NCBI GenBank assembly: GCA_029210545.1
Contig: JARGFV010000054.1
Span: forward strand, 1-16,497
DNA: 16,497 bases
Reading direction: 5' to 3'
Origin: a bacterium
Lineage (GTDB): Bacteria > BMS3Abin14
The notes under the pieces were generated by a model, which saw only the letters and a list, made by a program, of their open reading frames with translations, was not told the origin of the DNA and did no database searches. Shown here in pieces: positions 8,569-14,682 of the stretch; the stretch's first letter is position 1, and each line of letters starts with the position of its first letter. A program made the translations under genes and the position numbers.

Positions 8569-9209
8569 TCGTTACTCAACTGGAACGCGAGTCCCTCTAG
8601 GTCGATGGCGAAATCGACGTTCTTGAGGATGCCCCCCGTCGAGATCTTGATGGTGGTCGGGGTGAAGTTGAGGATCCCCCGGACGCCGGCGTCGGTGAGC
8701 ATCTGGGCCACCCTGGCGGCGCTGTCAGGGTTGACGGCGATGATGCCGATCCTGATGGCCAGGGCGTGGATGACCCTCTGCATCTCTTCCAGAGGATAAA
8801 GGGGGATACCCTGGAAGCTTCCCATCTCCACCAGGACAGGGTCACGCTCGAAAATGGCCGATATCCTGAACCCCCGTTTGGCCAGGGAATCTGTACCAAG
8901 GAGGGCGAACCCGAGGTTCCCGGCCCCCACCAGGGCGCAGTTCCAGTCGCGGTCGATGCCGAGGGCCTTCTTGATGTCGAACTGGAGGTTCTCGACATAG
9001 TACCCGACACCCCGGACCCCGAATTCGCCGAAGTAGGCGAAATCCTTGCGTATCTGGGCAGGGTTGGTCCCGCATTTCCTGGCGATGTCCGAGGAGGAGA
9101 CCACCTTCTTGCCGGATCTCAGGAAGTCCTCGAGGCACCTGTCGTAAAGAGACAGCCTCCTTATCGTGGCATCCGGGATCTTGATGCGACTGACCTTTTT
9201 GAAAACCAT
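8565..9209 (-). CDS. rex: Redox-sensing transcriptional repressor Rex
   Basis: 214 residues, typical for the family. Rex binds operators when NADH is low and lets go when NADH is high; its targets are usually respiratory and fermentative genes. Residues ~1-85 are the winged helix (IPDATIRRLSLYDRCL, then RKDFAYFGEFGVRGVGY at 54-70). The NAD(H) domain follows, with GAGNLG (95-100), an acidic residue in AIFERDP (118-124), and NFTPT (181-185) near the end. I chose ATG 9209, preceded by AGAGGTGA. The frame stays open upstream to 9383, but only as a mirror of the cytochrome gene. Only 4 bp separate it from the 12-haem cytochrome gene, so it is probably co-transcribed with the b6f-like complex. I saw no complete Rex operator in the window. 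Confidence 0.95.
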   Translation of the reverse strand: MVFKKVSRIKIPDATIRRLSLYDRCLEDFLRSGKKVVSSSDIARKCGTNPAQIRKDFAYFGEFGVRGVGYYVENLQFDIKKALGIDRDWNCALVGAGNLGFALLGTDSLAKRGFRISAIFERDPVLVEMGSFQGIPLYPLEEMQRVIHALAIRIGIIAVNPDSAARVAQMLTDAGVRGILNFTPTTIKISTGGILKNVDFAIDLEGLAFQLSNE

Positions 9210-9213
9210 GGCT

Positions 9214-10569
9214 TCACCTCTTTTTGCTGTTGTCTGATATCCTCTCCAGGTCCCCGATGGTCTTTTCGAGGATGGATAGAGCGTAATCCCGGTTGTGGAC
9301 CGGCACGCCGAAACGGACGAACCGGATGTTCCGGTCGGCCAGTTCGATGATCCGCCGGTCACCGGGGGACCGATCCTTTCCAAGGTCGGCCCGGATACGG
9401 TCCAGGAGGTCCTGGTCCCTGGTGAGGGCGGTTTCGATCTCTTTTTTCCAGGTGCCGATCATCTTTTCGTAGCCGGGGATGTGACACCCTTTGCAGGCCG
9501 CCTCCACGGCGATCATGGTGGTTCCCGAAAACTCCCTCTCATTCCCGTCAACAGGTGTTGGAACGGTGTGGCATCCGTTGCACCCGACACGGGCCTCGTG
9601 CATGGGTGACGGCAGGGGAGAGACCCCCGTTGCCCCTGTTCCGCTGTACATGCTCCAGATCCCGCTGTGCCTGCTCTCGTGGCAGGAAGAACAGCCGAGG
9701 GCGGCACTGGAAGAGTCCCCGTGGCTGGTGTGCCTGATGGGCTCGTGACAGGTACCGCACTTTACCTTGTGGTCGGTGACGTGCATCCTGTGAAGGAGCT
9801 CCACAGGTTCGCTCAGCGCCGCTTCCATGGATTGGCCGTGACACTCGACGCACGAACAGGTCCTGATCCGTCCGTCACCACCGACGACCCCCTGATGGCA
9901 GCTCCGGCATGGCACTCCCCGGTCAACGTAGGTCCCGTGCTCGAAGGGCTCCTCCCGTATCCCCGCGGAGAAATCGAGGCCGGCAGGGTCATGGCAAATG
10001 GTGCACTTCGCCGTGGCCGGCTCTTGGCCGTTGGCCTTGAAGTGGCAGATAAAACATGCGTCCTCAACGACAGTGACGTGTTCCCCCATGGCGACCCGCG
10101 AGTGGCAAGTCGTGCATCTCAGGATCTTGCCGCGTCTCAGGCGCTGAAGGTGTGGAGTGTGATCGAAAGTGATGTTGTCGGCGAAGGTTACCCGGCCGTC
10201 GAGCAGCCTCCGGGAGTGACACTCTTCCGTCAGGCAGTTGGCGTCGCTGACCTCGGCCCTGGAGTGTTCGCCGTAGGCGCGGGTCAGGTAACTCGCCACC
10301 TGGCCAAGGGCGCGGAACTCCGGGACGAACTGCTGTTCGTCCGTTGGTTCGAGGTGGCAGTCGACGCAGGGGACATTGACGTGCGCCGAGCTCTTCCAGT
10401 CCTCGTAATAAGGCCTCATGATATGGCAGGTGTTGCCGCAGAAGATCGCCGAATTGGTGATCTCCATGACGCTCAACGCTCCGAGGACGACAGCGACGAA
10501 CGCCAGGAGGAGGATCTCGTAGAACCGGAGCCTCCGCATTACCGTGAATATACGGGTGAGGAATTTCAT
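9214..10569 (-). CDS. NapC/NirT-type dodecahaem cytochrome c, membrane-anchored
   Basis: 451 residues from ATG 10569. Residues ~16-38 form an N-terminal membrane anchor, directly followed by the NapC/NirT-type start ITNSAIFCGNTCHIMRPYYED. I count 12 haem-binding sites: ten CXXCH plus one CX3CH (residues 44-49) and one CX4CH (residues 112-118). The last ~90 residues carry no haem site and are helical and charged. The protein should face the periplasm and pass electrons from the membrane complex to soluble or outer-membrane cytochromes. NapC/NirT proteins often oxidise quinol themselves. The start overlaps the 9-haem gene by 4 nt (ATGA). The frame is open to 10806 upstream, but that part mirrors the neighbour. 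It is the last subunit gene of the b6f-like cluster, 4 bp before rex. Confidence 0.9.
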   Translation of the reverse strand: MKFLTRIFTVMRRLRFYEILLLAFVAVVLGALSVMEITNSAIFCGNTCHIMRPYYEDWKSSAHVNVPCVDCHLEPTDEQQFVPEFRALGQVASYLTRAYGEHSRAEVSDANCLTEECHSRRLLDGRVTFADNITFDHTPHLQRLRRGKILRCTTCHSRVAMGEHVTVVEDACFICHFKANGQEPATAKCTICHDPAGLDFSAGIREEPFEHGTYVDRGVPCRSCHQGVVGGDGRIRTCSCVECHGQSMEAALSEPVELLHRMHVTDHKVKCGTCHEPIRHTSHGDSSSAALGCSSCHESRHSGIWSMYSGTGATGVSPLPSPMHEARVGCNGCHTVPTPVDGNEREFSGTTMIAVEAACKGCHIPGYEKMIGTWKKEIETALTRDQDLLDRIRADLGKDRSPGDRRIIELADRNIRFVRFGVPVHNRDYALSILEKTIGDLERISDNSKKR

Positions 10570-11894
10570 CTGCCGTGCCGCTCCTGTTCTCGCTGCCTGG
10601 CCTCGGGGCTGCCCAGAGCGTGTCTCCGGTGCAGCTCCTTCTCGATGAAGTTCAGCTTCACGGCGAGGAGGAGGAAGATCCCTGCCGAAAGCAGGCCAAG
10701 GAGAAGGAAAACGAAGCTTCTTATCCTTCTTTCGAGGAAATGGTCCCGGGACAGGTTCAAGGAGGCCATCATCTTCACTTTGGCCATCCCTGTCAACTCT
10801 TCCCACTGTGTGTCCACGGAATGGAGGGCCGACTCAACCTGGACCAGCCAGCTGTAGGCTTCCCTGTTATACTGGTCGATCCGGCTCGTCTGGATCCCGC
10901 CCAACGCAAGTTCCAGGGATGTCTGTTTCAGCTCCTCGAGGAGGCTCATGGCACGAGTGAGGCTGCTGTCAATGGCCCTGCCCTGCTCCCAGGGTCCGCT
11001 GCCCGTCGGATGACAGCTCCAGCAACGGTCCGAGATCCGTCCCACCAGTTCCTCGAGCCCCGTGGCCTGCGTGCGGTGATGGTCGTGGCAGTCAGTGCAG
11101 GCAGGCTGTCCCACGCTGAGGAGGGAACGGCCGTGAGGCCCCTGTCGGTAGTACGCCAGCTCCCGGTTATGACACCTTCCGCAGATCCGGGCGCTGACGA
11201 CGGGGCCCGGTGTCAGAGCCCGGTGGGCGCCGTGACAGTCGACGCAGGACGGGGCGTTGAGGTTGCGGCCCTCCTCCAGGGCGTTGAAGTGGACCCCCTC
11301 GAGGTAGCTTTTTGCCGTGGAGTCCCGGGCCAGGTCTCCCGCGCCGTGGCATCCCAGGCATTGCTTTACGGAATCCGTCCCAAACAGGGGTGAAGAGGGG
11401 ACGGCGACAGGAACGATCCCATGGGCGCCGTGACAGGTGACGCAGGTAGGACCACCATGGCCGTCCAGGATACTTTTTCCGTGAGGCCCCGAAAGGAACT
11501 GGTTCAGCTGGCCGGTGGGCAGGACCGGGCTGGAGATCCGGTCGCTGTCCGAGTGACAGCCTCCGCACAGCCGCACACTGTCCATGCCCTCCGGGGCGCC
11601 GATGAACCCTTTCCCGGGGTCCATGGCCCTCTCGAGGCGCTTTGGGTCGCCACCGTGGCAGTCGGTGCAAAGCAGGCCGGCCAGCCGGTGGATATCGCTC
11701 TCCCAACGCTCTGCGGGCCTGGCGTTTTCGGTATCCAGGTTTGCGTGGCACGAAATGCAGGAACTGTCTTCATGACCGGAGTTGGCCAACAGGGGAAAAG
11801 CCAGGATCCCCAGTACGAGGATGCCCACAAAAACGATCCTTGGTGGGATCTTCTCTGCACTTTGCACCCTGCACTTTGCACTGATTCTCTTCAT
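10566..11894 (-). CDS. Nonahaem cytochrome c with N- and C-terminal membrane segments
   Basis: 442 residues from ATG 11894, which overlaps the preceding stop by 4 nt. A TTG two codons upstream (11900) is less likely. Residues ~19-37 are a signal peptide or anchor. Nine CXXCH sites follow (first at 46-50, CISCH), several with HG or HGK pairs that often supply distal haem ligands. A coiled, haem-free region (SLTRAMSLLEELKQ..., ~320-370) leads to a C-terminal membrane helix (RSFVFLLLGLLSAGIFLLLA) and a basic cytoplasmic tail. It probably serves as the first c-type electron acceptor of the b6f-like complex, in place of cytochrome f or c1. Oddity: its first codons (KCRVQSAE) are encoded by a TGCA-N3 heptad repeat (11856-11883), which suggests that repeat DNA has become coding sequence. 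Confidence 0.9.
   Translation of the reverse strand: MKRISAKCRVQSAEKIPPRIVFVGILVLGILAFPLLANSGHEDSSCISCHANLDTENARPAERWESDIHRLAGLLCTDCHGGDPKRLERAMDPGKGFIGAPEGMDSVRLCGGCHSDSDRISSPVLPTGQLNQFLSGPHGKSILDGHGGPTCVTCHGAHGIVPVAVPSSPLFGTDSVKQCLGCHGAGDLARDSTAKSYLEGVHFNALEEGRNLNAPSCVDCHGAHRALTPGPVVSARICGRCHNRELAYYRQGPHGRSLLSVGQPACTDCHDHHRTQATGLEELVGRISDRCWSCHPTGSGPWEQGRAIDSSLTRAMSLLEELKQTSLELALGGIQTSRIDQYNREAYSWLVQVESALHSVDTQWEELTGMAKVKMMASLNLSRDHFLERRIRSFVFLLLGLLSAGIFLLLAVKLNFIEKELHRRHALGSPEARQREQERHGR
11856..11883. repeat. Heptad repeat TGCA-N3 (four copies) inside a gene start
   Basis: TGCA recurs at 11856, 11863, 11870 and 11877, exactly every 7 bp, giving a 13-bp direct repeat (CTGCACTTTGCAC) at 11855 and 11869. 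On the minus strand it encodes residues ~4-13 of the nonahaem cytochrome. It is analogous to the AGCT-N3 array at 1026-1073. Confidence 0.85.
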
Positions 11895-12325
11895 CCCCAA
11901 CCCCCGCTGTGGAGAAGGAGCGACAGGACGAAAAACAGGATGAAGAAAAGGAAAGAAATGACCAGGAAAAGGCGTTTTTGAAGCCGTCGCCGTCCCGAGC
12001 GGTCCAGGATGGGCAGCAGGACGAACCCGAGGAGCAAGACAGCGGTCACGGAGGATGTGAGCGTCCGGGAACCTATGATCCTCTCGGCCATGATGGCCGG
12101 TTTGAGGATCCAGACCACCTTGATCTCCGGATCGGGCCCGGTGAGGAGAGGGTCGGCAGCCCTGTCCAGTGATGGAGGGAACGCCGCTGACAGGAAGGCG
12201 ATGAGGGCAAATGCCGCCGCTACAACCATGAAACCGCGGATGACATAATTAGGGTAGAAGGGGTATTCGACACCGTCCCGCTTGCGCAGCCCCTTTTTCC
12301 TCACCCGGTAGGCTTTCCTCGTCAC
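11891..12325 (-). CDS. Cytochrome b C-terminal part (subunit IV-like) with altered Qo motif
   Basis: 144 residues from GTG 12325 (GTGA overlap with the b6-like gene). The frame is open to 12553, but that part mirrors the neighbour. After a basic start and NYVIRGF come three membrane helices (~28-50, ~88-107, ~119-139). PDPEIK (64-69) and LLPILDRS (103-110) match subunit IV (PetD) and the C-terminal half of cytochrome b. The family's PEWY motif should follow PDPEIK. Here residues 70-73 are V-V-W-I, so the Glu that takes a proton from quinol at the Qo site and the Tyr are gone; I checked the codons GTG GTC TGG ATC directly. It should pair with the b6-like subunit. Either Qo chemistry is changed or the protein is chiefly structural. 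Confidence 0.85.
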   Translation of the reverse strand: MTRKAYRVRKKGLRKRDGVEYPFYPNYVIRGFMVVAAAFALIAFLSAAFPPSLDRAADPLLTGPDPEIKVVWILKPAIMAERIIGSRTLTSSVTAVLLLGFVLLPILDRSGRRRLQKRLFLVISFLFFILFFVLSLLLHSGGWG

Positions 12326-13032
12326 AGCGGCTCCGATATGCCGAGCTTCCGCACGATCGCGAAATGGGCCGTCATGAAAACGGTGGTCACCGCCGGCAGG
12401 ATGAAGACATGAAAAACGTAGAACCTTGTGAGGCTGGCGCCGTTGACCTGCTCCCCTCCCCGGAGGAACAGCTTGATCTGGTTTCCCGCGAGGGGCAGGG
12501 TGCCCACGAGGTCGGTCCAGTATACCGCTGACCAGTAAGCGGATCGGGTCCACGGCAGGATGCTGCCGGTGAGGAAAAAGCCGGCCGTGAACAGGAGCAG
12601 TGCCGAACCGATGACCCAGTTGAGGTCCCTCGGCTTCTGGTAGGCGCCGGTAACGAAGACCCTCAGGGAGTGGACGATGATGGCAGCCAGCATCAACGTT
12701 CCGGCCCAGTAGTGGACCGTGCGGAAGAGCCAGCCGTAAGGAGCAGGGCCGGAAAGGTAGAGGATGCTGCGATGGGCATCAGGATCCGCCGGCACGTAGA
12801 AGAACATCAGGAGAAGCCCCGACAGCACCTGGACGATAAACAGGGCAAAGGCGAGGCCCCCGAAACATCCCCACCAGGGGATGTACGGGATCGGTCGGCC
12901 CAGGGCCTTCTCGATGGTCTGCCTGAGGGAGAGCCGCCGGTCGAGGGGACCGTAGATGAGCCCGCGTATGCCGATCCAGTCCAGGAGATCCCTCAGCAGG
13001 CTTTGACCCTGCCGTTCGTCGCGGCCGCTCAC
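12322..13032 (-). CDS. Cytochrome b6-like subunit (cytochrome b N-terminal part)
   Basis: 236 residues from GTG 13032 (GTGA overlap with the Rieske gene). Four membrane helices carry the two b-haems. The ligands H107/H121 in helix B (13 residues between) and H208/H223 in helix D (14 residues between) are all present; the 14-residue spacing is that of b6, not of mitochondrial-type cytochrome b. Cys56 in WWGCFGGL lines up with the cysteine that binds the extra haem ci/cn in b6f (YCLGG in plants and cyanobacteria). Other b6 marks are GSILPW (156-161), LRGGEQVNGASLTRFYVFHV and the ending VRKLGISEPL, very close to IRKQGISGPL in plant b6. Role: transmembrane electron transfer in a quinol-cytochrome c oxidoreductase. 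Confidence 0.95.
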   Translation of the reverse strand: MSGRDERQGQSLLRDLLDWIGIRGLIYGPLDRRLSLRQTIEKALGRPIPYIPWWGCFGGLAFALFIVQVLSGLLLMFFYVPADPDAHRSILYLSGPAPYGWLFRTVHYWAGTLMLAAIIVHSLRVFVTGAYQKPRDLNWVIGSALLLFTAGFFLTGSILPWTRSAYWSAVYWTDLVGTLPLAGNQIKLFLRGGEQVNGASLTRFYVFHVFILPAVTTVFMTAHFAIVRKLGISEPL

Positions 13033-13472
13033 ATTGCCCTCCCCGCCACGTGGACGCGGTTTCCCTCGATCCGGACCGGGAGGGTCTCAAGCGGTCTCGT
13101 GGCAAGGCCCCACAGAACGTTTCCATGCCGGTCAAAGGTGCATCCATGGCCGCTGCAGACCAGGACATTCCGACCCGCGTCCCACACCAGCTCGGAGCCC
13201 CGGTAGGTACAGACTCCGGACAGCGCCACGATCTCGTGGCCCTTCTTGACAAGGATCCAGGGTGTGGAGGCGTATTCGATTTCCAGGGCCTGTCCCGGGG
13301 GTATCTCCTCGAGGTTTGCTGCGGGGATGAGGGTTCCTGAAAGAACAGGAGGGGTCTGTCCGGGTTGAAGAAACCTCACCGTGGGATAGAAGACCGCACC
13401 CGCGGCGATGAGGATCAGAAGCCCCAGGAGGTAGTCGGTCCATCGGTAGGTGGAACGGGCAGGGGAGGTCAA
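13029..13472 (-). CDS. Rieske-type iron-sulphur protein with altered cluster ligands
   Basis: 147 residues. The start appears to be TTG 13472, with GGGGGTGA upstream on the minus strand. Residues ~13-34 are one membrane helix (DYLLGLLILIAAGAVFY), followed by a short hinge and a Rieske fold. Box 1 reads C88-T-Y90-R-G-S93 instead of C-T-H-L-G-C: the first His ligand is Tyr and the disulphide Cys is Ser. Box 2 reads C106-S-G-H109-G-C111 instead of C-P-C-H-G-S: the ligands C106 and H109 are kept, the disulphide Cys is Gly, and a new Cys stands after the His-Gly. The codons (TGT ACC TAC; TGC AGC GGC CAT GGA TGC) were read directly. It leads the b6f-like operon. The cluster may bind with 2Cys-1His plus another ligand, have a shifted potential, or be absent. 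Confidence 0.9.
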   Translation of the reverse strand: MTSPARSTYRWTDYLLGLLILIAAGAVFYPTVRFLQPGQTPPVLSGTLIPAANLEEIPPGQALEIEYASTPWILVKKGHEIVALSGVCTYRGSELVWDAGRNVLVCSGHGCTFDRHGNVLWGLATRPLETLPVRIEGNRVHVAGRAM

Positions 13473-13540
13473 GTGAGTTCACCCCCTGGCGGCGCGTTGC
13501 AAAACCCCGGTCGTCACGCCGCCGGCATGACAGGCTGATC

Positions 13541-13581
13541 TGTCGGAAGATGGGTTTTTTCGGTTCCGGTTTTTTCCGACA
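13541..13581. repeat. Inverted repeat in the leader of the Rieske operon
   Basis: TGTCGGAA (13541-13548) pairs perfectly with TTCCGACA (13574-13581) around a 25-nt loop. The loop holds two T-runs in direct repeat (GGTTTTTTC and GGTTTTTTCC) around CGGTTCCGG. It lies ~70 bp upstream of the Rieske start and could be an RNA leader structure or an operator. Confidence 0.55.
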
Positions 13582-13588
13582 AACTATA

Positions 13589-13618
13589 GCCAGGAACCCA
13601 TGTTGGGGCTTTCCTGGC
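13589..13618. repeat. Stem-loop in the leader of the Rieske operon
   Basis: GCCAGGAA (13589-13596) pairs perfectly with TTCCTGGC (13611-13618). Inside it CCCA can pair with TGGG across TGT, leaving a 3-nt bulge. It lies between the candidate promoter and the Rieske start. No T-run follows, so a simple terminator is unlikely. Confidence 0.6.
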
Positions 13619-13657
13619 AGGCTCCTGGTGCTTGTGAATAGCTATGCGACTTTGCGA

Positions 13658-13687
13658 TTTTTAGCACACCGCGGCCGTGAGTGTCAA
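13658..13687 (-). promoter_or_regulatory. Candidate sigma70-type promoter of the Rieske operon
   Basis: On the minus strand TTGACA (13687-13682, a perfect -35) is followed after 18 bp by TAAAAA (13663-13658, four of six to TATAAT). Transcription would start near 13650, giving a leader of about 175 nt with two hairpins before the TTG start of the Rieske gene. Judged by eye only. Confidence 0.35.
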
Positions 13688-13730
13688 TGAATGCGGGGGT
13701 TTAGAGATACAGGGGTGGAGGGCGATCAGA

Positions 13731-13763
13731 GCCCCGGTGCGGCCTGAAAGACCGCACCGGGGC
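13731..13763 (-). terminator. Perfect 12-bp stem-loop after the b-type cytochrome gene
   Basis: GCCCCGGTGCGG (13731-13742) pairs perfectly with CCGCACCGGGGC (13752-13763) around a 9-nt loop, 35 bp beyond the stop of the gene at 13799. No T-run follows on the minus strand, so it may be a weak or factor-dependent terminator, or a 3' end stabiliser. Confidence 0.55.
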
Positions 13764-13798
13764 ACAATGTGACGATGCGATGCGCCAGAGCCGCTCCC

Positions 13799-14665
13799 TC
13801 AGTGGAACTCGCTTATGGCGGAATAGATGATGAACAGGATCATGATGAGACCCGCCCCATAGGCCATGAAACCGATGATCCTGGCCCAGATAAGGGAGAT
13901 CCTGGTCGGGGGGGTCGTCTCGAGGGTGTCCAGTCTGCCCTGGTCCACCATCCGCTGGTACTCGAGGGGCCTTTCGTGGATGAACTCCTCCTCGTTGATC
14001 CTTCCGGTAAAGATGACGTGGTCGAGGGGGAACTTTTCGGGTCTCAAGTGGGTGTTGAAAAAGTGGATCGTGAAGATGAACCCGGCCGCCAGAAGCGCCT
14101 CGTCTGAATGCAGTATGATGGCGATGTTGAAGGTCCACCCCGGGACCACCTTGGCGAACGCTTCCGGGAACCACAGCATCAGGCCGGAAAAACCGATGAT
14201 CCCGACGCCCCAGAAGACCGCCAGGTAGTCGAACTTCTCCCAATAGGTGAACCGGTCGAACTTCGGCCGTTCCCGCACTCCCAGGAACCAGAGAATGTGG
14301 CCGCCCACATCCTGCACGTCCTTGATCCATGGCACCATGGAATCAGGGCCGAAAAACCACTTCAGGAGCGGTTCCTCACGGACCTTGACAATGTAATAGA
14401 TGGCGTAAAGGACATGGAGGACGAAGTACAGCCAGGTGATGGCGCCGCACACGCGGTGGATGTAACCCGCCGTGCCGATCCCTCCCATGAAGCGCGCAAG
14501 GGCCTGGGCCCACCCGGTGTGATAATACTTGAGGGGCATTCCTGTCAGGACGAGCCCCAGGAAACTGATAATGATGAGAGCGTGGAGAAAGCGATGATAA
14601 TAATTGAACCGGAAATACCAGCGCTCCCGGGTTCCGCTGTTTTCTGTTTGAGTGTGTTCGGTCAT
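13799..14665 (-). CDS. Dihaem b-type cytochrome, HydC/FdnI-like membrane subunit
   Basis: 288 residues with about five membrane helices (~25-42, ~68-93, ~146-165, ~183-205, ~259-283). His residues placed to bind two b-haems are H28, H70, H84, H186 and H201 (YYHRFLHALII; GYIHRV...FVLHVLY; AIILHSDE; FTIHFFNTH). This is the pattern of the membrane cytochrome b of formate dehydrogenases and Ni/Fe hydrogenases, which exchanges electrons with quinone. ATG 14665 is preceded by GGGAGGT seven bases upstream. It starts 17 bp after the 11-haem gene. In Geobacter CbcL a multihaem c domain and a domain of this kind are fused; here they would be two proteins. The likely job is quinol oxidation with transfer to the partner cytochrome. 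The loop at ~95-140 and the acidic segment at ~210-255 are larger than in simple b561 proteins. Confidence 0.9.
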   Translation of the reverse strand: MTEHTQTENSGTRERWYFRFNYYHRFLHALIIISFLGLVLTGMPLKYYHTGWAQALARFMGGIGTAGYIHRVCGAITWLYFVLHVLYAIYYIVKVREEPLLKWFFGPDSMVPWIKDVQDVGGHILWFLGVRERPKFDRFTYWEKFDYLAVFWGVGIIGFSGLMLWFPEAFAKVVPGWTFNIAIILHSDEALLAAGFIFTIHFFNTHLRPEKFPLDHVIFTGRINEEEFIHERPLEYQRMVDQGRLDTLETTPPTRISLIWARIIGFMAYGAGLIMILFIIYSAISEFH

Positions 14666-14682
14666 TATAGATACCTCCCGGA

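Larger units (their letters stand above)
13473..13798. other. Regulatory gap between the two respiratory gene groups
   Basis: No gene is seen in these 326 bp. From right to left on the minus strand they hold a perfect 12-bp stem-loop near the end of the b-type cytochrome gene, a candidate promoter with TTGACA, and two inverted repeats that would lie in the leader of the Rieske operon. Each is listed separately. Confidence 0.6.

Noticed and set aside
8112-9383. Longer upstream starts for the unknown gene (8111) and for rex (9383)
   Set aside because: The added residues are mirror translations of gmhA and of the 12-haem gene. The starts at 7991 and 9209 begin the conserved domains, and 9209 has a good ribosome site.
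10570-10806. Longer start for the 12-haem cytochrome
   Set aside because: The extra 79 residues mirror the 9-haem gene. ATG 10569 gives the same 4-nt overlap as the other junctions and leads straight into the membrane anchor.
13029-13472. Rieske gene as a plain pseudogene
   Set aside because: The frame, membrane helix, hinge and remaining cluster residues are intact and it keeps coupled overlap with the next gene. The changes are confined to ligand and disulphide positions.
13630-13638. GCTTGTGAA as a Rex half-site, shared with 15905-15913 on the other strand
   Set aside because: Only one half of TTGTGAA-N4-TTCACAA is present at each place and the second half does not match. A shared 9-mer between two gaps of this size can easily arise by chance.
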